Shown here one piece after another: positions 28,065 through 38,080 of a DNA stretch of 64,000 nt. The position numbers and the translations under genes were made by a program. The notes under the pieces were generated by a model. That model made no database searches. It was not told the origin of the DNA and was given only the letters and a program-made list of their open reading frames with translations. Source of the stretch: CAVQMB01 sp963713445 (GTDB taxonomy: Bacteria > Pseudomonadota > Gammaproteobacteria > Competibacterales > Competibacteraceae); NCBI GenBank assembly GCA_963713445.1, contig CAVQMB010000002.1:124001-188000 (forward strand), given 5' to 3'. Positions within the stretch are counted from its first letter, which is position 1, and every line of letters begins with the position of its first letter.

Positions 28065-29110
28065 CTAAGAGATACTGCCGACGTCGATGCTTAGCCGGTC
28101 ATAGCCGCTCGCTCCAGCGGGGAAACTACTATGGCGCTGTGCCGTTTGGCGTTGTCCATGACCATCGATGGCACGCACCATGAGCGCGTGGTGACCTGAG
28201 GTCGGGCGGTTCCATCTATAGCGCCACAGTGACCATGCATCCGGTCGGTTGCTATCAAGCAGCTGGCATTGCGCCCAGTGTTGACCATCGTCCAGCGAGA
28301 TTTCGACTCCTTTGACGCCACGGTGACCAGCATAAGCGATGCCGGTGAACTCGATCGGGTCATCGGCCGTGATTGGCCCGGGCGGATCCAACCGGGACAT
28401 TGTCTTGACCGGGACCTCGCCACCCCAGCCGCGCTGCTCCCAGTAAGAGGTGGTGGGCGCTGTTTCCAGCAGTTCGATGCGCGTAAGCCAGCGCGGCTGC
28501 TTCATGCCGTACAAATCGGGGAGTAACACCCGTGCCGGGAAACCGTGAGCGGCAGGCAGCGGTGCGCCGTTCATGCGCAGCGCGAGAAACGCATAGTCGT
28601 CCAGGCAGCGCTCAATGGAGACACTGGAATAGAAGTCATCCAGGCTCCTGAACATAACCGATTTTGCGCGTTTGCTACCCGGCAGAGGGTTCAGCAAAGT
28701 CTTCAGAGGGATGACGTGCCAGTGGGCATTGCTGATGAGGTTGCCGCCTACCGGATTGCCGATGCACTCGAACGTCTTGATCACCGTCCGGTTGGCTTGA
28801 TTGACGAGGCTGTGCCAATCGAGGTACTGCGGTGCGCCAGCCAATCCCTTCAGTGCCAGTTGCCAGTGGCCCTGCACAGTCCGGGGTGTGACGGTGGGCC
28901 GGAATGACGGATCGACAGCTACCAGATAGAAGTCCTTGTTCGAAGTGATGTAAGACGTGACGTGCCGGGGTTGCTTGGGCTGCCAAAGAGGTCGGCCAGG
29001 CTGAACGCCTGTGCCATTCGGGTTCGCCCAGCCAGGGTTGAGGCGGCGGCTGATCCGCCTATTAGCCGGATGAAGCCACGCCGGCTGAAGAAACCGTGGG
29101 CATTGCTCAT
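28065..29110 (-). pseudogene. Sulfite oxidase-like molybdopterin protein with Tat signal, one frameshift
   Basis: A periplasmic Mo-cofactor oxidoreductase of the sulfite oxidase superfamily. ATG 29110 has GGAGG upstream. The N-terminus has a Tat motif, SRRGFIRLIGG. After about 45 codons the frame breaks near 28968 at a CCCC run; one base over, it resumes as RHVTSYITSNKDFYLV. The Mo-ligand cysteine is in KTFECIGNPVGGN, and the C-terminal immunoglobulin-like dimer domain (FTGIAYAGHRGVKGVEIS) is present. Repaired, it is about 348 residues. Substrate unknown: sulfite or another oxyanion. No partner cytochrome is adjacent. Confidence 0.82.
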
Positions 29111-29537
29111 TACCTTACCTCCCCCCAGCGACTCGGATGGGTGGATGTTCAGTTGAATTCGACAAGACGGTCGTTATTACGTGCCCCGCCGGGCTTTGGA
29201 TGCATGACCACGCAGCTTTTCAGGCGGGATGAAGCAGGCGCCAGCGGCACGACGGCGGGTTGTAGGTGGGCAGGCAGTGGCTTCCTGTCCGGGTGAGCCA
29301 GAACACCCCCGCGTCCAGTCGCCTGGTTTGGGCTGATGCAGGGCTGGTTCGGTTGCCGGCTGCTCGTGGCGGTTGACAGGTGTTGTGGCTGGCGCGAAAC
29401 TTGTTGAAATATAGCGAATTGTCGGGACCAGGCCTTCCTCTGTGTGCCACGTTACCGCCTGATATTCCCGATTCGCTCGATAATTGAGTGTTGTGTCGCA
29501 CTGATGCCATGGCTGGACCAGGTAAGGTAGGCGCATC
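29111..29537. other. Divergent intergenic region
   Basis: The 427 bp lie between the sulfite-oxidase-like gene and the exported-protein gene, transcribed away from each other. Frames open here are antisense or lack ribosome sites. I see no RNA gene or clear operator. Confidence 0.45.
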
Positions 29538-30656
29538 GTGAAGATAGCAGGTGTTCTTGCAGTTGTCGCTTTGGTCGCCGGTTTCGTCGCTGCCGGCCGG
29601 GTGGCGCGATGTGCCAGCGTCAGCCAGGTCCAGGGACTGCCGCGCGATACGATCCGCCTCCGGCCCGCCCAGATCATAGACCGCCAGGGCTTCGAGCGCC
29701 CGATGGTGGCGTCGACGGTTCTCATACCCGTTGGCTGGCGCGCCCGTGGCGGCGTCGTCTGGAACCTGCACAATCACTGCGGGAATGGGTACAACATCGA
29801 TTTCAGTGCGGTCTCGCCGGATGGGCTTAAGGCCGTGCGGTTTTTGCCCATGGAAACGTGGCACTGGAACTCACTGGGCAGGGCCGATGGCACCCGTTGT
29901 CGTGTGGGTCGTATAGGGAACATCCGGCAATACCTGGACGGGCTGTCACAACGCATCCATACCAATGCGCGCATGATCGACTTCCGCCCGCGCCCGGATC
30001 TGGCGAGGAAGCTACAGCAACTGAGCCGGGTTGTGCCGATGCCCATGGGTGAAATCCGCACCTGGATCGAGGCCGGCGAAGCGCTGGTCGCCTACCGGTT
30101 GCACGGTGTCGATATGCGGGAAGTGGTCGCGGCCGTCGGCGTGTTTTCGGTCACCCGAACGCGCGGTATGGCGGGCATGCCGCCGAGCGAATTCTTTTCC
30201 TTGTCAACGCTTCCCGGCTTTGCCATGCGGGCTCCGAACGGATTGCTCAACCTCCGTCTCGCCGAGGCGATCCGTTCATCAGCCCGCGCCAGCCCCGAAT
30301 GGAACGCACGAATCAGCGCAATGAACGCGCAGACTTCACGCTTTGCGCTGCGTGAGACACAGAAGCGTTCGCAGATCATTTCGCGGACGGGCAACGCGAT
30401 CCGCCGCATGCAGCAGGACACCTGGAACTATCAGCAGGCGCTTCAGGATCGTCTGGCGCGGGAGGAGAGCGAGGCGATCCGCGGGGTGGAAACCTATAAC
30501 GACCCGCTGGCGCCGAGCGGCCGGGTCCAGCTTTCCAACCAGTATCGGAACGCCTGGCGTCTCAACGATGGCACATATGTTCTTGGCGACGACGCCTCGT
30601 TCAACCCGTACGCTGCGACCGGTCAGAATGGCGTCCGACTGGAGCCGACACAATGA
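29538..30656 (+). CDS. Exported protein of unknown function
   Basis: A 372-residue protein with a signal peptide (MKIAGVLAVVALVAGF, to about residue 26) and GTG start after AAGGTAGG. The mature part has two cysteines near HNHCGNGYN and GTRCRVG, a long helical stretch (about 250-315), and a C-terminal segment NAWRLNDGTYVLGDD. I recognise this ending from uncharacterised exported proteobacterial proteins but not a function. It is followed 7 bp later by the PQQ-associated rhodanese-like gene, so the two are probably cotranscribed. Confidence 0.75.
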   Translation: MKIAGVLAVVALVAGFVAAGRVARCASVSQVQGLPRDTIRLRPAQIIDRQGFERPMVASTVLIPVGWRARGGVVWNLHNHCGNGYNIDFSAVSPDGLKAVRFLPMETWHWNSLGRADGTRCRVGRIGNIRQYLDGLSQRIHTNARMIDFRPRPDLARKLQQLSRVVPMPMGEIRTWIEAGEALVAYRLHGVDMREVVAAVGVFSVTRTRGMAGMPPSEFFSLSTLPGFAMRAPNGLLNLRLAEAIRSSARASPEWNARISAMNAQTSRFALRETQKRSQIISRTGNAIRRMQQDTWNYQQALQDRLAREESEAIRGVETYNDPLAPSGRVQLSNQYRNAWRLNDGTYVLGDDASFNPYAATGQNGVRLEPTQ

Positions 30657-30663
30657 TAATCGG

Positions 30664-31255
30664 GTGATTTTTGTTGCCGCGTTTGCTGCCACCATAGGCG
30701 CTGCTGCCGCCTCGGCGCAAAACAGTCTTGGCCCCCCGCACCGCAGGGCTACGCGCCGCAGCAGGGCTATACGCCGCAGCGGCGCTCTGCGGATCTCGAT
30801 GCGATGATGCAGCGGGAGCGGCAGGATTTTGGCGTGCCGCCTACCCGCCAGTTGCATTCCGGTCCGATGGAGGGGCCGACACCGGCCACGATTCCAGGTG
30901 GCCAGGTCATTACGACCAAGGGGCTCGTGGCGCTCGTTCAGGGCCGCAAAGTGCCCTTCCTGCTGCTCGATGTCCTCGGTGGGCGGGAGACGATCCCGGG
31001 ATCACGATACGCGGTACCCGCCTCCCAACCCGGCTCGTTCACGGATCGGACGGAGCAGCAGTTCGGCCGGTTTCTGGAGCAGGCGACCCTGGGAGCAAGC
31101 AGTATCCGATTGTGATCTATTGCCTCTCGTCGCACTGCTGGATGTCCTACAATGCCTCGTTGCGTGCGATCAACCTGGGTTACACCAACGTCTTGTGGTA
31201 TCGCGGTGGCATCGAGTCTTGGGAGCAGGCTGGTCTGCCCGTCCGCGAGCCTTAA
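30664..31255 (+). pseudogene. PQQ-associated rhodanese-like CxxCW-type protein, two frameshifts
   Basis: An exported rhodanese-fold protein resembling the PQQ-dependent catabolism-associated CXXCW motif family. It begins with a signal peptide (VIFVAAFAATIGAAAASA). The frame breaks at the C6 run 30732-30737 and resumes in a Q/P-rich linker (APQGYAPQQGYTPQ). It breaks again near 31092 before KQYPIVIYCLSSHCW, the signature motif, followed by NVLWYRGGIESWEQAGLPV. Genes of this family usually accompany PQQ-dependent alcohol dehydrogenases, here xoxF about 9 kb away. As read, the signature end is detached from the signal peptide. Confidence 0.7.
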
Positions 31256-31262
31256 AGATATC

Positions 31263-31290
31263 CGGGGACGGACGGAAATGCCCATCCCCG
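31263..31290. terminator. Possible bidirectional terminator between convergent genes
   Basis: CGGGGA and TCCCCG arms flank a 16-nt interior that pairs partly (GG with CC). It lies between the converging rhodanese-like and dppA-like genes. There is no strong T-run, so support is modest. Confidence 0.3.
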
Positions 31291-31298
31291 CGCAGTCC

Positions 31299-32867
31299 TT
31301 AGGATGCGATCGCGGTTTCCTCCAGCATGAAGCGTCCTGTCGGGTTTTGAAAGAACTTGCGCACCTTTGCCAGCGATGCATTTCTGAATGGGCTGTAATA
31401 AAGGTTGACATAGACCACATCACGCATGGCGATGGCCTGCAGTTTGTCGTAAATCTCCTGTCTCTTTTCCTTATCCAGCGTGCGACGGCCTTCCTCGATC
31501 AACTTTTTCACCTCCGGATTCTTGTAGTTGGTGAAGTATGAACGATTATCGTCGTACCCATAAAGGCAGAAGGTCGCCTTCTCGTCGGGATCGATGATGT
31601 CATTGGTCCAGTAGTCGAGTGACAGCTCGTAGTTGCCCGCCTGCAGGGAATTCCACTGTTGTCCTTCTTCCTCTTTGTTGATGCTCAGGCGGATACCAAC
31701 TTTCTGATATTGATTTTGCAGCAGCACAGCGACTTGGTTGTCAATGCTGTTACCCGATGGGATAAGCAGGCTCAGTGGCAGATTCTCGGCACCTGCTTCC
31801 TTCAACAGCGCTTTGGCCTTGTCGGGGTCGTACGGGTAAGCTTTATTATCGGGGTTGTAGTACAGCGCTCCGGCCGGGATGAATGAGTTCGACGGCTTAC
31901 CATGACCGAACAGCGCCACCTTGACGATAGCCTCTCGATCGGTTGCCAGGAACAGCGCTCGCCGTACCCGTATGTCATCCAGCGGCTTCTTGGCGTGATT
32001 GATGATCATGAAGTCCTCGCGACTGGACGGATCCAGATCCACCGTCACGCCTGAACGCTTTTTCAGTTCGTTGATGCGGTTGAAGGGAATGAAAATGGCG
32101 GCATCGACCTGGCCCGATTCGAGATTCAGGATTCTGGTGTTATCGTTGGGAATGTATACCCACTGGACTTGGTCTACGTGGACCTTGTCATCCTGCCAAT
32201 AGTGATCATTGCGTTCCAGGACGACCCGATCCTGGCGCCGCCATTCCTTGAGCTTGAAGGCGCCTGCACCTACCGGATCAGTACCGAATTTTTCTCCACG
32301 CTGTTTGACTGCCGCCTCTGGCAGGATGCTCGCGGAAAACATCGCCATGGTCGACAGGAAGGGCGCCGAAGGCTCGCTGAGCGATATTTCGACGTGCCGA
32401 TCGTCAGGCGTCGCGATGTGTTTGACGATCTGGTACATGTTGCCCATCACGGAGTCTTTCTGGTCCCGCAAACGCTCCAGGCTGAATTTGACGTCTGCCG
32501 GACGGATCGGGGAACCGTCAGAGAACTGGAGTCCTTCGCGCAGGCGGAAGACATAGCGCCGGCCGCCGTCCTCGACCTTCCAGGATTCCGCCAGATCGGG
32601 TTCCAGGCCTTTACCGTCGTAGGTCACCCGTACGAGGTTGGCGTTCATGTTGTCGAGAACCCAGATGTCCGCATTCTGGATCGTCAGAATCGGATCGAAG
32701 GTCGTGTTGTCCTGCTCCCGGCCTATCGACAGCGTTTGCACCGAACTGGCGGCCTGCGACTGCATCGACCAGAGCAGGCTTGGACCGGCCACCAGCGTTG
32801 CTCCGCCGAGGGTGGTGAGTTTCAGGAAACTGCGTCTATGAAGTGAAATGTAATCATCGGATTTCAT
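31299..32867 (-). CDS. Peptide ABC transporter substrate-binding protein (DppA-like)
   Basis: A 522-residue periplasmic solute-binding protein of family 5 (peptide/opine/nickel). A Tat-type signal (LHRRSFLKLTTLGG) precedes the cleavage region SMQSQAAS. Typical blocks are NLVRVTYDGKGLEPDLAESW, FRLREGLQFSDGSPIRPADV and DDIRVRRALFLATDREAIV. ATG 32867 follows AAGGAG. It is the last gene of the transporter operon, after the two ATPase genes, and is intact. The substrate is not readable; a dipeptide, glutathione-like or D-amino-acid peptide fits the proline iminopeptidase at the operon head. Confidence 0.9.
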   Translation of the reverse strand: MKSDDYISLHRRSFLKLTTLGGATLVAGPSLLWSMQSQAASSVQTLSIGREQDNTTFDPILTIQNADIWVLDNMNANLVRVTYDGKGLEPDLAESWKVEDGGRRYVFRLREGLQFSDGSPIRPADVKFSLERLRDQKDSVMGNMYQIVKHIATPDDRHVEISLSEPSAPFLSTMAMFSASILPEAAVKQRGEKFGTDPVGAGAFKLKEWRRQDRVVLERNDHYWQDDKVHVDQVQWVYIPNDNTRILNLESGQVDAAIFIPFNRINELKKRSGVTVDLDPSSREDFMIINHAKKPLDDIRVRRALFLATDREAIVKVALFGHGKPSNSFIPAGALYYNPDNKAYPYDPDKAKALLKEAGAENLPLSLLIPSGNSIDNQVAVLLQNQYQKVGIRLSINKEEEGQQWNSLQAGNYELSLDYWTNDIIDPDEKATFCLYGYDDNRSYFTNYKNPEVKKLIEEGRRTLDKEKRQEIYDKLQAIAMRDVVYVNLYYSPFRNASLAKVRKFFQNPTGRFMLEETAIAS

Positions 32868-32968
32868 GCTGTTCTCCTTGCTCTTGTCGTCATTCACTGG
32901 GTTGCTTTGAGCATCCCTTGCCAGTCCGATTGCCTCCTTGGGCGTTCGGTGTCTGGAACGCAGGCCCC

Positions 32969-34039
32969 TCAAACGGTGGCGCTCGGCGCTCGTGGTCCGG
33001 CTGATTCATTGCGGTCATTCGACACCTCTGTTGGCGCGGAGCCGCTGCCGTTATGGTCGGCGTATAAATGGCACCACACGGCACCGTCAGCGAGCTCATG
33101 CCGGGCCGGGAACGGTGCGCTCCTGCAGGCCGCGAAGGCATGCGGACAGCGCGGGTGAAAGGGGCAGCCGTCCGGCGGATCCGCCGGGCTCGGCGGTTCG
33201 CCGCTGACCACCGCCGGCCCCCGGGAGGCGGCTTCACCGATTCGCGGAATGGATGCAATCAGCGCCTGCGTGTAAGGATGGCGGGGGGTCGTGAACACCC
33301 GTTCGGCGGAGCCATATTCGACGATTCTGCCAAGATACATCACGGCCACCGTGTCGCAGAGGTAGCGAACCACTCCCAGGTCGTGAGAGATGAAGAGCAG
33401 GGTGAGGTGCAGCTCCTGCTTAAGGCGCTTGAAAAGATTCATGATCTGGGCCTGGACGGATACGTCCAGCGCGGAGGTCGGCTCGTCCGCGACCAGGAAT
33501 TCGGCGCCCATTGCAAGTGCCCGGGCGATGCCGACCCGCTGGCACTGTCCGCCCGACAGCGAGCGCGGTTTGCGATCCAGCAGTTCCTGCGGCAGGCCCA
33601 CGGAGTCGGCTAGCTCGCGAATATAGCCATCTTCCTGACCGCGCTCGCGGATTCGGTGAACCCGGATGACCTCCGTCAGCGCATCGCGCACGCTGAAGCC
33701 TTGCGTTCAGGGCGCCCACCGGGTCCTGAAAGATCATCTGGGCGCGCCGCCGGAATGCCAGCAGGGCATCGCCGGACAGGCTCGCCACCTGCTGGCCATC
33801 GAATCGCACGGTTCCCGGCGGCGCTTTCCTCGAGTCGTAACAGCGCCCGGCCGAGCGTGCTCTTGCCGCAGCCGCTCTCGCCCACCAGGCCATAGTGCGT
33901 GCCCGCTGGACAGTCTGAACTGACACCTCATTGACGGCACGGAGCGTGCGTGCCCGTCTCCCGGGCGAGCCACGCGCGCAGCCCGCGACTGCAGGGGGTA
34001 ATCGACGACCAGCTTCTGGACCTCAAGCAACGTGGGCAT
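32969..34039 (-). pseudogene. Peptide ABC transporter ATPase (DppF-like), four frameshifts
   Basis: Would be the second ATPase of the peptide importer. ATG 34039 begins MPTLLEVQKLVVDYPL. The frame then has to change near 33940, 33900, 33823 and 33700 to recover, in order, RAVNEVSVQTVQR, the Walker A stretch GLVGESGCGKSTLGRA, TVRFDGQQVASLSG with MIFQDPVGALNAR, and SVRDALTEVIRVH. The last 240 residues are open and include the signature RSLSGGQCQRVGIARA, Walker B FLVADEPTSALD and the C-terminal oligopeptide-transporter extension. Four breaks within 250 bp make a working protein impossible unless they are sequence errors. Confidence 0.85.
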
Positions 34040-35027
34040 CGTGCTCCAGTACCTCTTCGGCCCGCAGGCACGCCGACAGATGTCCTGTTGCTTGACTTCG
34101 CTCAGGGCCGGCACTTGCATGGCGCAGCGATCGATCATGAATTCACAGCGCGGATGAAACCGACAACCGCGGGGGAGGTCGCTCAAGGGCGGCAGCTGGC
34201 CGGCGATGACTTGCAGCTCTTCTGCGCGCTCCAACCAGCTTGGTTCCGAGCGCACCAGAGCCCGCGTGTAGGGATGCGCCGGCGAACGCAGGACAGTATC
34301 GCGACTGCCGCGTTCCACGATATTGCCGCAGTACATCACGCTAACGGTATCGCAAATCATGGAGATCACCGCCGAGGTCGTGGGTGACCAGGATAATCGA
34401 CAGATCGGATTCCTGCTTAAGCTCAAGCAGCAGTCGCAGAATCTGCATCTGCACCGTGACATCGAGCGCCGTGGTGGGTTCGTCCGCAATCAGCAGCTTG
34501 GGGCGGCATGCCAGCGCGGCAGCGATCATCACGCGCTGCTTCATGCCGCCGCTCAATTGGTGAGGATAGGCGCGGGCGGTGTTTTCAGGGTCGGGAATGC
34601 CGACTTTCCTCATCAGCGCAACGGCTTCGGTTCGAGCTTGTCGTCGTGGTATCCGGTCCCGCGTCAACATGGGTTCCGCGATCTGGCGCCATACCGGCAT
34701 AAGCGGGTCGAGATAACTCGATGGATTCTGGAAGATCATGGCGACGTCACGGCCGCGCATTCGTGCCAGATCCCGCTTTGCGGGGAACTCGAAGCGCCTG
34801 TTCTCCATCTCCAGCCGTCCGCTCACCACCGGCGCAACATTCTCCGGCAGTAATCCCATGATGGCGCGGCAGGTCAAGGTCTTGCCCGAGCCGCTTTCGC
34901 CGACCAGACCCATGATCTCGCCGCGACCGAGTGTTAGCGTCACGCCGTCGACAGGCTTCACCCGGGTGCCCGTGCTGGTCAGTTCCACCGTCAGATCCGT
35001 GACGGTTAGTAGTGCTTCTCCGCTCAT
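34023..35027 (-). pseudogene. Peptide ABC transporter ATPase (DppD-like), two frameshifts
   Basis: The first ATPase of the importer. From ATG 35027 it reads MSGEALLTVTDLTVEL, Walker A GESGSGKT, Q-loop FQNPSSYLDPL, signature HQLSGGMKQRVMIAAAL and Walker B LLIADEPTTALD. Just after LVTHDLG (near 34367) one extra base diverts the frame; one base over it resumes as VISMICDTVSVMYCGN, with the cysteine-rich C-terminal region. A second shift near 34095 is needed to reach the expected end HLSACLRAEEVLEHD and TGA at 34023. That stop overlaps the start of the next ATPase gene. Confidence 0.85.
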
Positions 35028-35872
35028 GTGTTCGCTATTCCGAGCCATCCGGCAACGCCATCTGCCAGCAGACTGAAGCCGAGTGCCAGCAGCACGATGG
35101 CCAGACCCGGAAATACTGTCATCCACCAGGCGCTGCCAATGAAATTCTGACTCTCCGCGATCATCAGTCCCCACTCCGAGGTCGGTGGCTGCACACCGAG
35201 TCCGAGGTAGCTCAGGGAGGATCCGAGCAGGATGTCGATCACGGCGTCGGACATCGAGAACACGATGGCGGGCATTATCGCGTTGGGCAGAACGTGCCGC
35301 AGCATGATGCGGGCATTGGAGAACCCGAGACTACGCGCGGCGGTTACGAAATCCGCCTTCTTGAGGAACAGGAACTGCGAGCGTACCAGCCGCGCATACG
35401 AAACCCAGCCTACCAGCGCAACCGCAATGAAGAAACTGATCAGACCGGCGCCGAGGATGGCGACGATGGCTATGATGAGCACGAAGAAAGGAAACGACAT
35501 CGTGACGTCCAGCAACCGCATCAGGGCCGTATCAATCCATCCTCCGTAGTACCCTGAAACAGTACCTATCAACGTGCCGATGATAAAGGGGAACAGCACG
35601 CCGAGGCCGCCCATCAGGAGATCGATGCGGGTGCCCCAGATGACCCTGGAGAGGATGTCGCGGCCGAAGTTGTCGGTCCCCAGGAGATGAAGCGCGCTGG
35701 GGCCTTGCAGCGTCGCGGAGAGTATTTGCTGGTCCGGGTTGAAGGGTGCAACAAGTGGTGCAAGCAGGGCCGCGGCCACCCACATCGCGACCAGCGCAAC
35801 TCCGGCATACAGCGTCCACGGGGGCAAGCCCAGGCGCCTGTGTATTGCCGGGAGTGTCTGCGCCGGCGTCAC
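35024..35872 (-). CDS. Peptide ABC transporter permease (DppC-like)
   Basis: A 282-residue inner-membrane permease of the DppC/OppC type, with an N-terminal membrane helix, then LLGTDNFGRDILSRVIWGTR and five further hydrophobic segments. The EAA loop reads VTAARSLGFSNARIMLRHVLPN and contacts the ATPases. GTG 35872 overlaps the stop of the upstream permease gene, and its own stop overlaps dppD. The gene is intact, in contrast to its ATPase partners. Confidence 0.92.
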   Translation of the reverse strand: MTPAQTLPAIHRRLGLPPWTLYAGVALVAMWVAAALLAPLVAPFNPDQQILSATLQGPSALHLLGTDNFGRDILSRVIWGTRIDLLMGGLGVLFPFIIGTLIGTVSGYYGGWIDTALMRLLDVTMSFPFFVLIIAIVAILGAGLISFFIAVALVGWVSYARLVRSQFLFLKKADFVTAARSLGFSNARIMLRHVLPNAIMPAIVFSMSDAVIDILLGSSLSYLGLGVQPPTSEWGLMIAESQNFIGSAWWMTVFPGLAIVLLALGFSLLADGVAGWLGIANT

Positions 35873-36807
35873 GGCTCAACCCGCGGATCGAGCAGCGCGG
35901 TCACGATATCGACCAGGAAGTTGGTGCCGACGATCCCCAGCGCGAGGATCATGGTGACAGCCTCGACGACCAGATAGTCACGTGAGAAGATCGACGAGAC
36001 CATGAGGTGGCCAAGGCCGGGCACCGAAAACACCGTTTCGACCACTACCGTGCCGCCGATGAGCCAGCTCACGGTTACTCCGAGCAGGTTTACCGTCGCC
36101 AGCAGTGAATTGCGGAAGATGTGCGTCCGCCAGATAACACTGGACGGAAGCCCTTTTGATCGCGCCGCAGTGACATAATCCGCGCGCGCTTCCTGCAGCA
36201 GGTTCGCCCGCAGGTTGCGGGTCAATATCGGGGTCATGGCGATAGTGATGGTGAGCGCCGGCAGGAACAGATAGTGCACGTGGCCCCAGAAGCCGTCCCC
36301 GAACCCGGATACCGGGAACCACCCCAGTTGAATGCCGAACACCATCATGAACACGACACCGATCCAGAAGGCCGGAAGTCCCAACCCGACGGTAGAGAAC
36401 ATCCTCACCAGATGATCGAGCGCTTTGCCTTCCTGCAGCGCCGACGCGATGGCAAGGATAATGGAGGCCACGACGGAAAGGAGGACGCTGTAAGCCACCA
36501 GGAATACTGTTGGTAGAACATGCCCGCCGATGACCTCAAACACCGGGGCCTTGTACACGACTGAGCGACCGAGCTGGCCATGAAGGATGTTGGCGAGAAA
36601 GTAGAAAAACTGGACGATGACCGGCTTGTCGAGCCCGTATTCATGCCTGATGGCCGCCATTGCCCGGGCTGTCGCGCGCGGCCCCAAAAGTACCTGGGCG
36701 GGGTCGCCCGGTAGCATGTGTACCAGCACGAAAGTAATGATGCTAATACCGATCAGCACCGGAATGAGCTCGATCGGCCTCGTCAGTATGAATCGGAATC
36801 TGCCCAA
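35869..36807 (-). CDS. Peptide ABC transporter permease (DppB-like)
   Basis: A 312-residue DppB/OppB-type permease with six predicted helices. It opens FILTRPIELIPVLIGIS, continues FVLVHMLPGDPAQVLLG, and has the EAA loop YVTAARSKGLPSSVIWRTHI. TTG 36807 is the likely start because no ATG precedes the first helix in frame. It follows the proline iminopeptidase gene by 41 bp and overlaps dppC by 4 bases. Intact. Confidence 0.92.
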   Translation of the reverse strand: MGRFRFILTRPIELIPVLIGISIITFVLVHMLPGDPAQVLLGPRATARAMAAIRHEYGLDKPVIVQFFYFLANILHGQLGRSVVYKAPVFEVIGGHVLPTVFLVAYSVLLSVVASIILAIASALQEGKALDHLVRMFSTVGLGLPAFWIGVVFMMVFGIQLGWFPVSGFGDGFWGHVHYLFLPALTITIAMTPILTRNLRANLLQEARADYVTAARSKGLPSSVIWRTHIFRNSLLATVNLLGVTVSWLIGGTVVVETVFSVPGLGHLMVSSIFSRDYLVVEAVTMILALGIVGTNFLVDIVTALLDPRVEP

Positions 36808-36848
36808 ATCGATGCGTCCTGTGAATTCGGCGCCGCTGACAGTTACGG

Positions 36849-37727
36849 CTACTGCGCTCGCAGGAAACTCAGTAGCCGTTGCTGATACGCTTGTGGCTCC
36901 TCGTAGAACGGCATGTGGGCACTGTTGGGGAACACCGCTATGGTGGGCTGGCGCAGCCGATCATACATCTCCCGCGCGCAGGCGGGCGTGATTTCGTCAT
37001 GTCGACCTACCACAATCAGTACGGGACAGTGGATGTCTGCCAGCGACTCCCATCGGTTCCAACCTCGAAGGTTGCCGGTATAAAGGAACTCGTTCGGTCC
37101 CTGCATGGTGCCGTAGACCGCCATGTTCCAGTCGTCCAGCGATTCATGCATCGCGGCGGGCCACTCCGGCAATCGGCAGACGTGACGGTAGTTCAGCAGC
37201 GTAATGGCGGCCTGGTACTCGGGGTGCTCCAGCGTGCCGGCCGCTTCGTGAGCCAACATCATGCTTTGCGTCTCTGCCCCCAGCGCATCGCGCAAGCGCA
37301 TCAGCTCCTGCTGGAGGTGGGGAATATTGGCGCAGGTGTCGGCAAGAATCAGAGAGCGTGCCTGGTTTCCGTGGGAGATCATGTATTCGACCGAGAGCCA
37401 GCCGCCCCAGGAATGTCCGAGCAGATGCACTCTGCCCAATCCCAGTGCGCTTCGCACCGTTTCCGCCTCCTCGACGTAGCGCTCGATCGTCCAAAGACCG
37501 GGATCGTCGGGGCGGGCAGAGGCGCCGCAGCCGAGCTGGTCATATGCGACGACGCGAAACCCCTCATGCGCGAGAAACAGGTGGGCATCACGGAGGTAGT
37601 TACACGGCAGGCCCGGGCCGCCGTTCAGACAGAGCACAGTGTTTTCCGAGGATCCTGCGACGTAACACTGCAGTTCGTAGCCATCAACCTCGACAGGCAT
37701 TACCTCGAACCCACCCGCTGTGGCCAT
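36849..37727 (-). CDS. Proline iminopeptidase-like alpha/beta hydrolase
   Basis: A 292-residue peptidase of family S33 that releases N-terminal proline or acts on similar short peptides. The oxyanion-hole LCLNGGPGLP and nucleophile Ser106 in LLGHSWGGW are clear. The acid is in VVGRHDEITP and the histidine in NSAHMPFYEEP. ATG 37727 has GGAGGGG upstream, while the longer frame has no ribosome site. It heads an operon of peptide transporter genes, so it probably hydrolyses imported peptides in the cytoplasm. Confidence 0.88.
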   Translation of the reverse strand: MATAGGFEVMPVEVDGYELQCYVAGSSENTVLCLNGGPGLPCNYLRDAHLFLAHEGFRVVAYDQLGCGASARPDDPGLWTIERYVEEAETVRSALGLGRVHLLGHSWGGWLSVEYMISHGNQARSLILADTCANIPHLQQELMRLRDALGAETQSMMLAHEAAGTLEHPEYQAAITLLNYRHVCRLPEWPAAMHESLDDWNMAVYGTMQGPNEFLYTGNLRGWNRWESLADIHCPVLIVVGRHDEITPACAREMYDRLRQPTIAVFPNSAHMPFYEEPQAYQQRLLSFLRAQ

Positions 37728-38080
37728 CCCACCCCTCCAAATCAGTGCACAGAAACCAGACAAGCAAATTGCGTGCCGTACTCTACGCCACGGGATCCCG
37801 TGCGGTTTTCTCTATTATCTGCCCGGAATGGAATTCCCGGTCTGAAGTCCCTGTCGGTGATAACAGTCGGACTACCGCCCCGATCTCGTGGCCGTGACCG
37901 CCGCAGACCTGCTACGGCGAAACCCCGACAGCCGTCGATGCCGGCTGCCAGAGTGCTTGTGCTGCTTATCCAGGATAACTTATCCCTCGGATCGCGCTTT
38001 TGTCAAAGCCCAGCGAGTGGTTCGCCCGACCCATCAGTTCAGTGCGGCGGCTACTGCGGTTCGGGTCTGCTGCGGCACCG
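37728..38080. other. Intergenic region upstream of the peptidase-transporter operon
   Basis: The 353 bp separate the aldehyde dehydrogenase gene end from the peptidase gene start. It should carry the operon promoter, but I see no clear -35/-10 pair or operator, and no credible coding frame. Confidence 0.45.
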
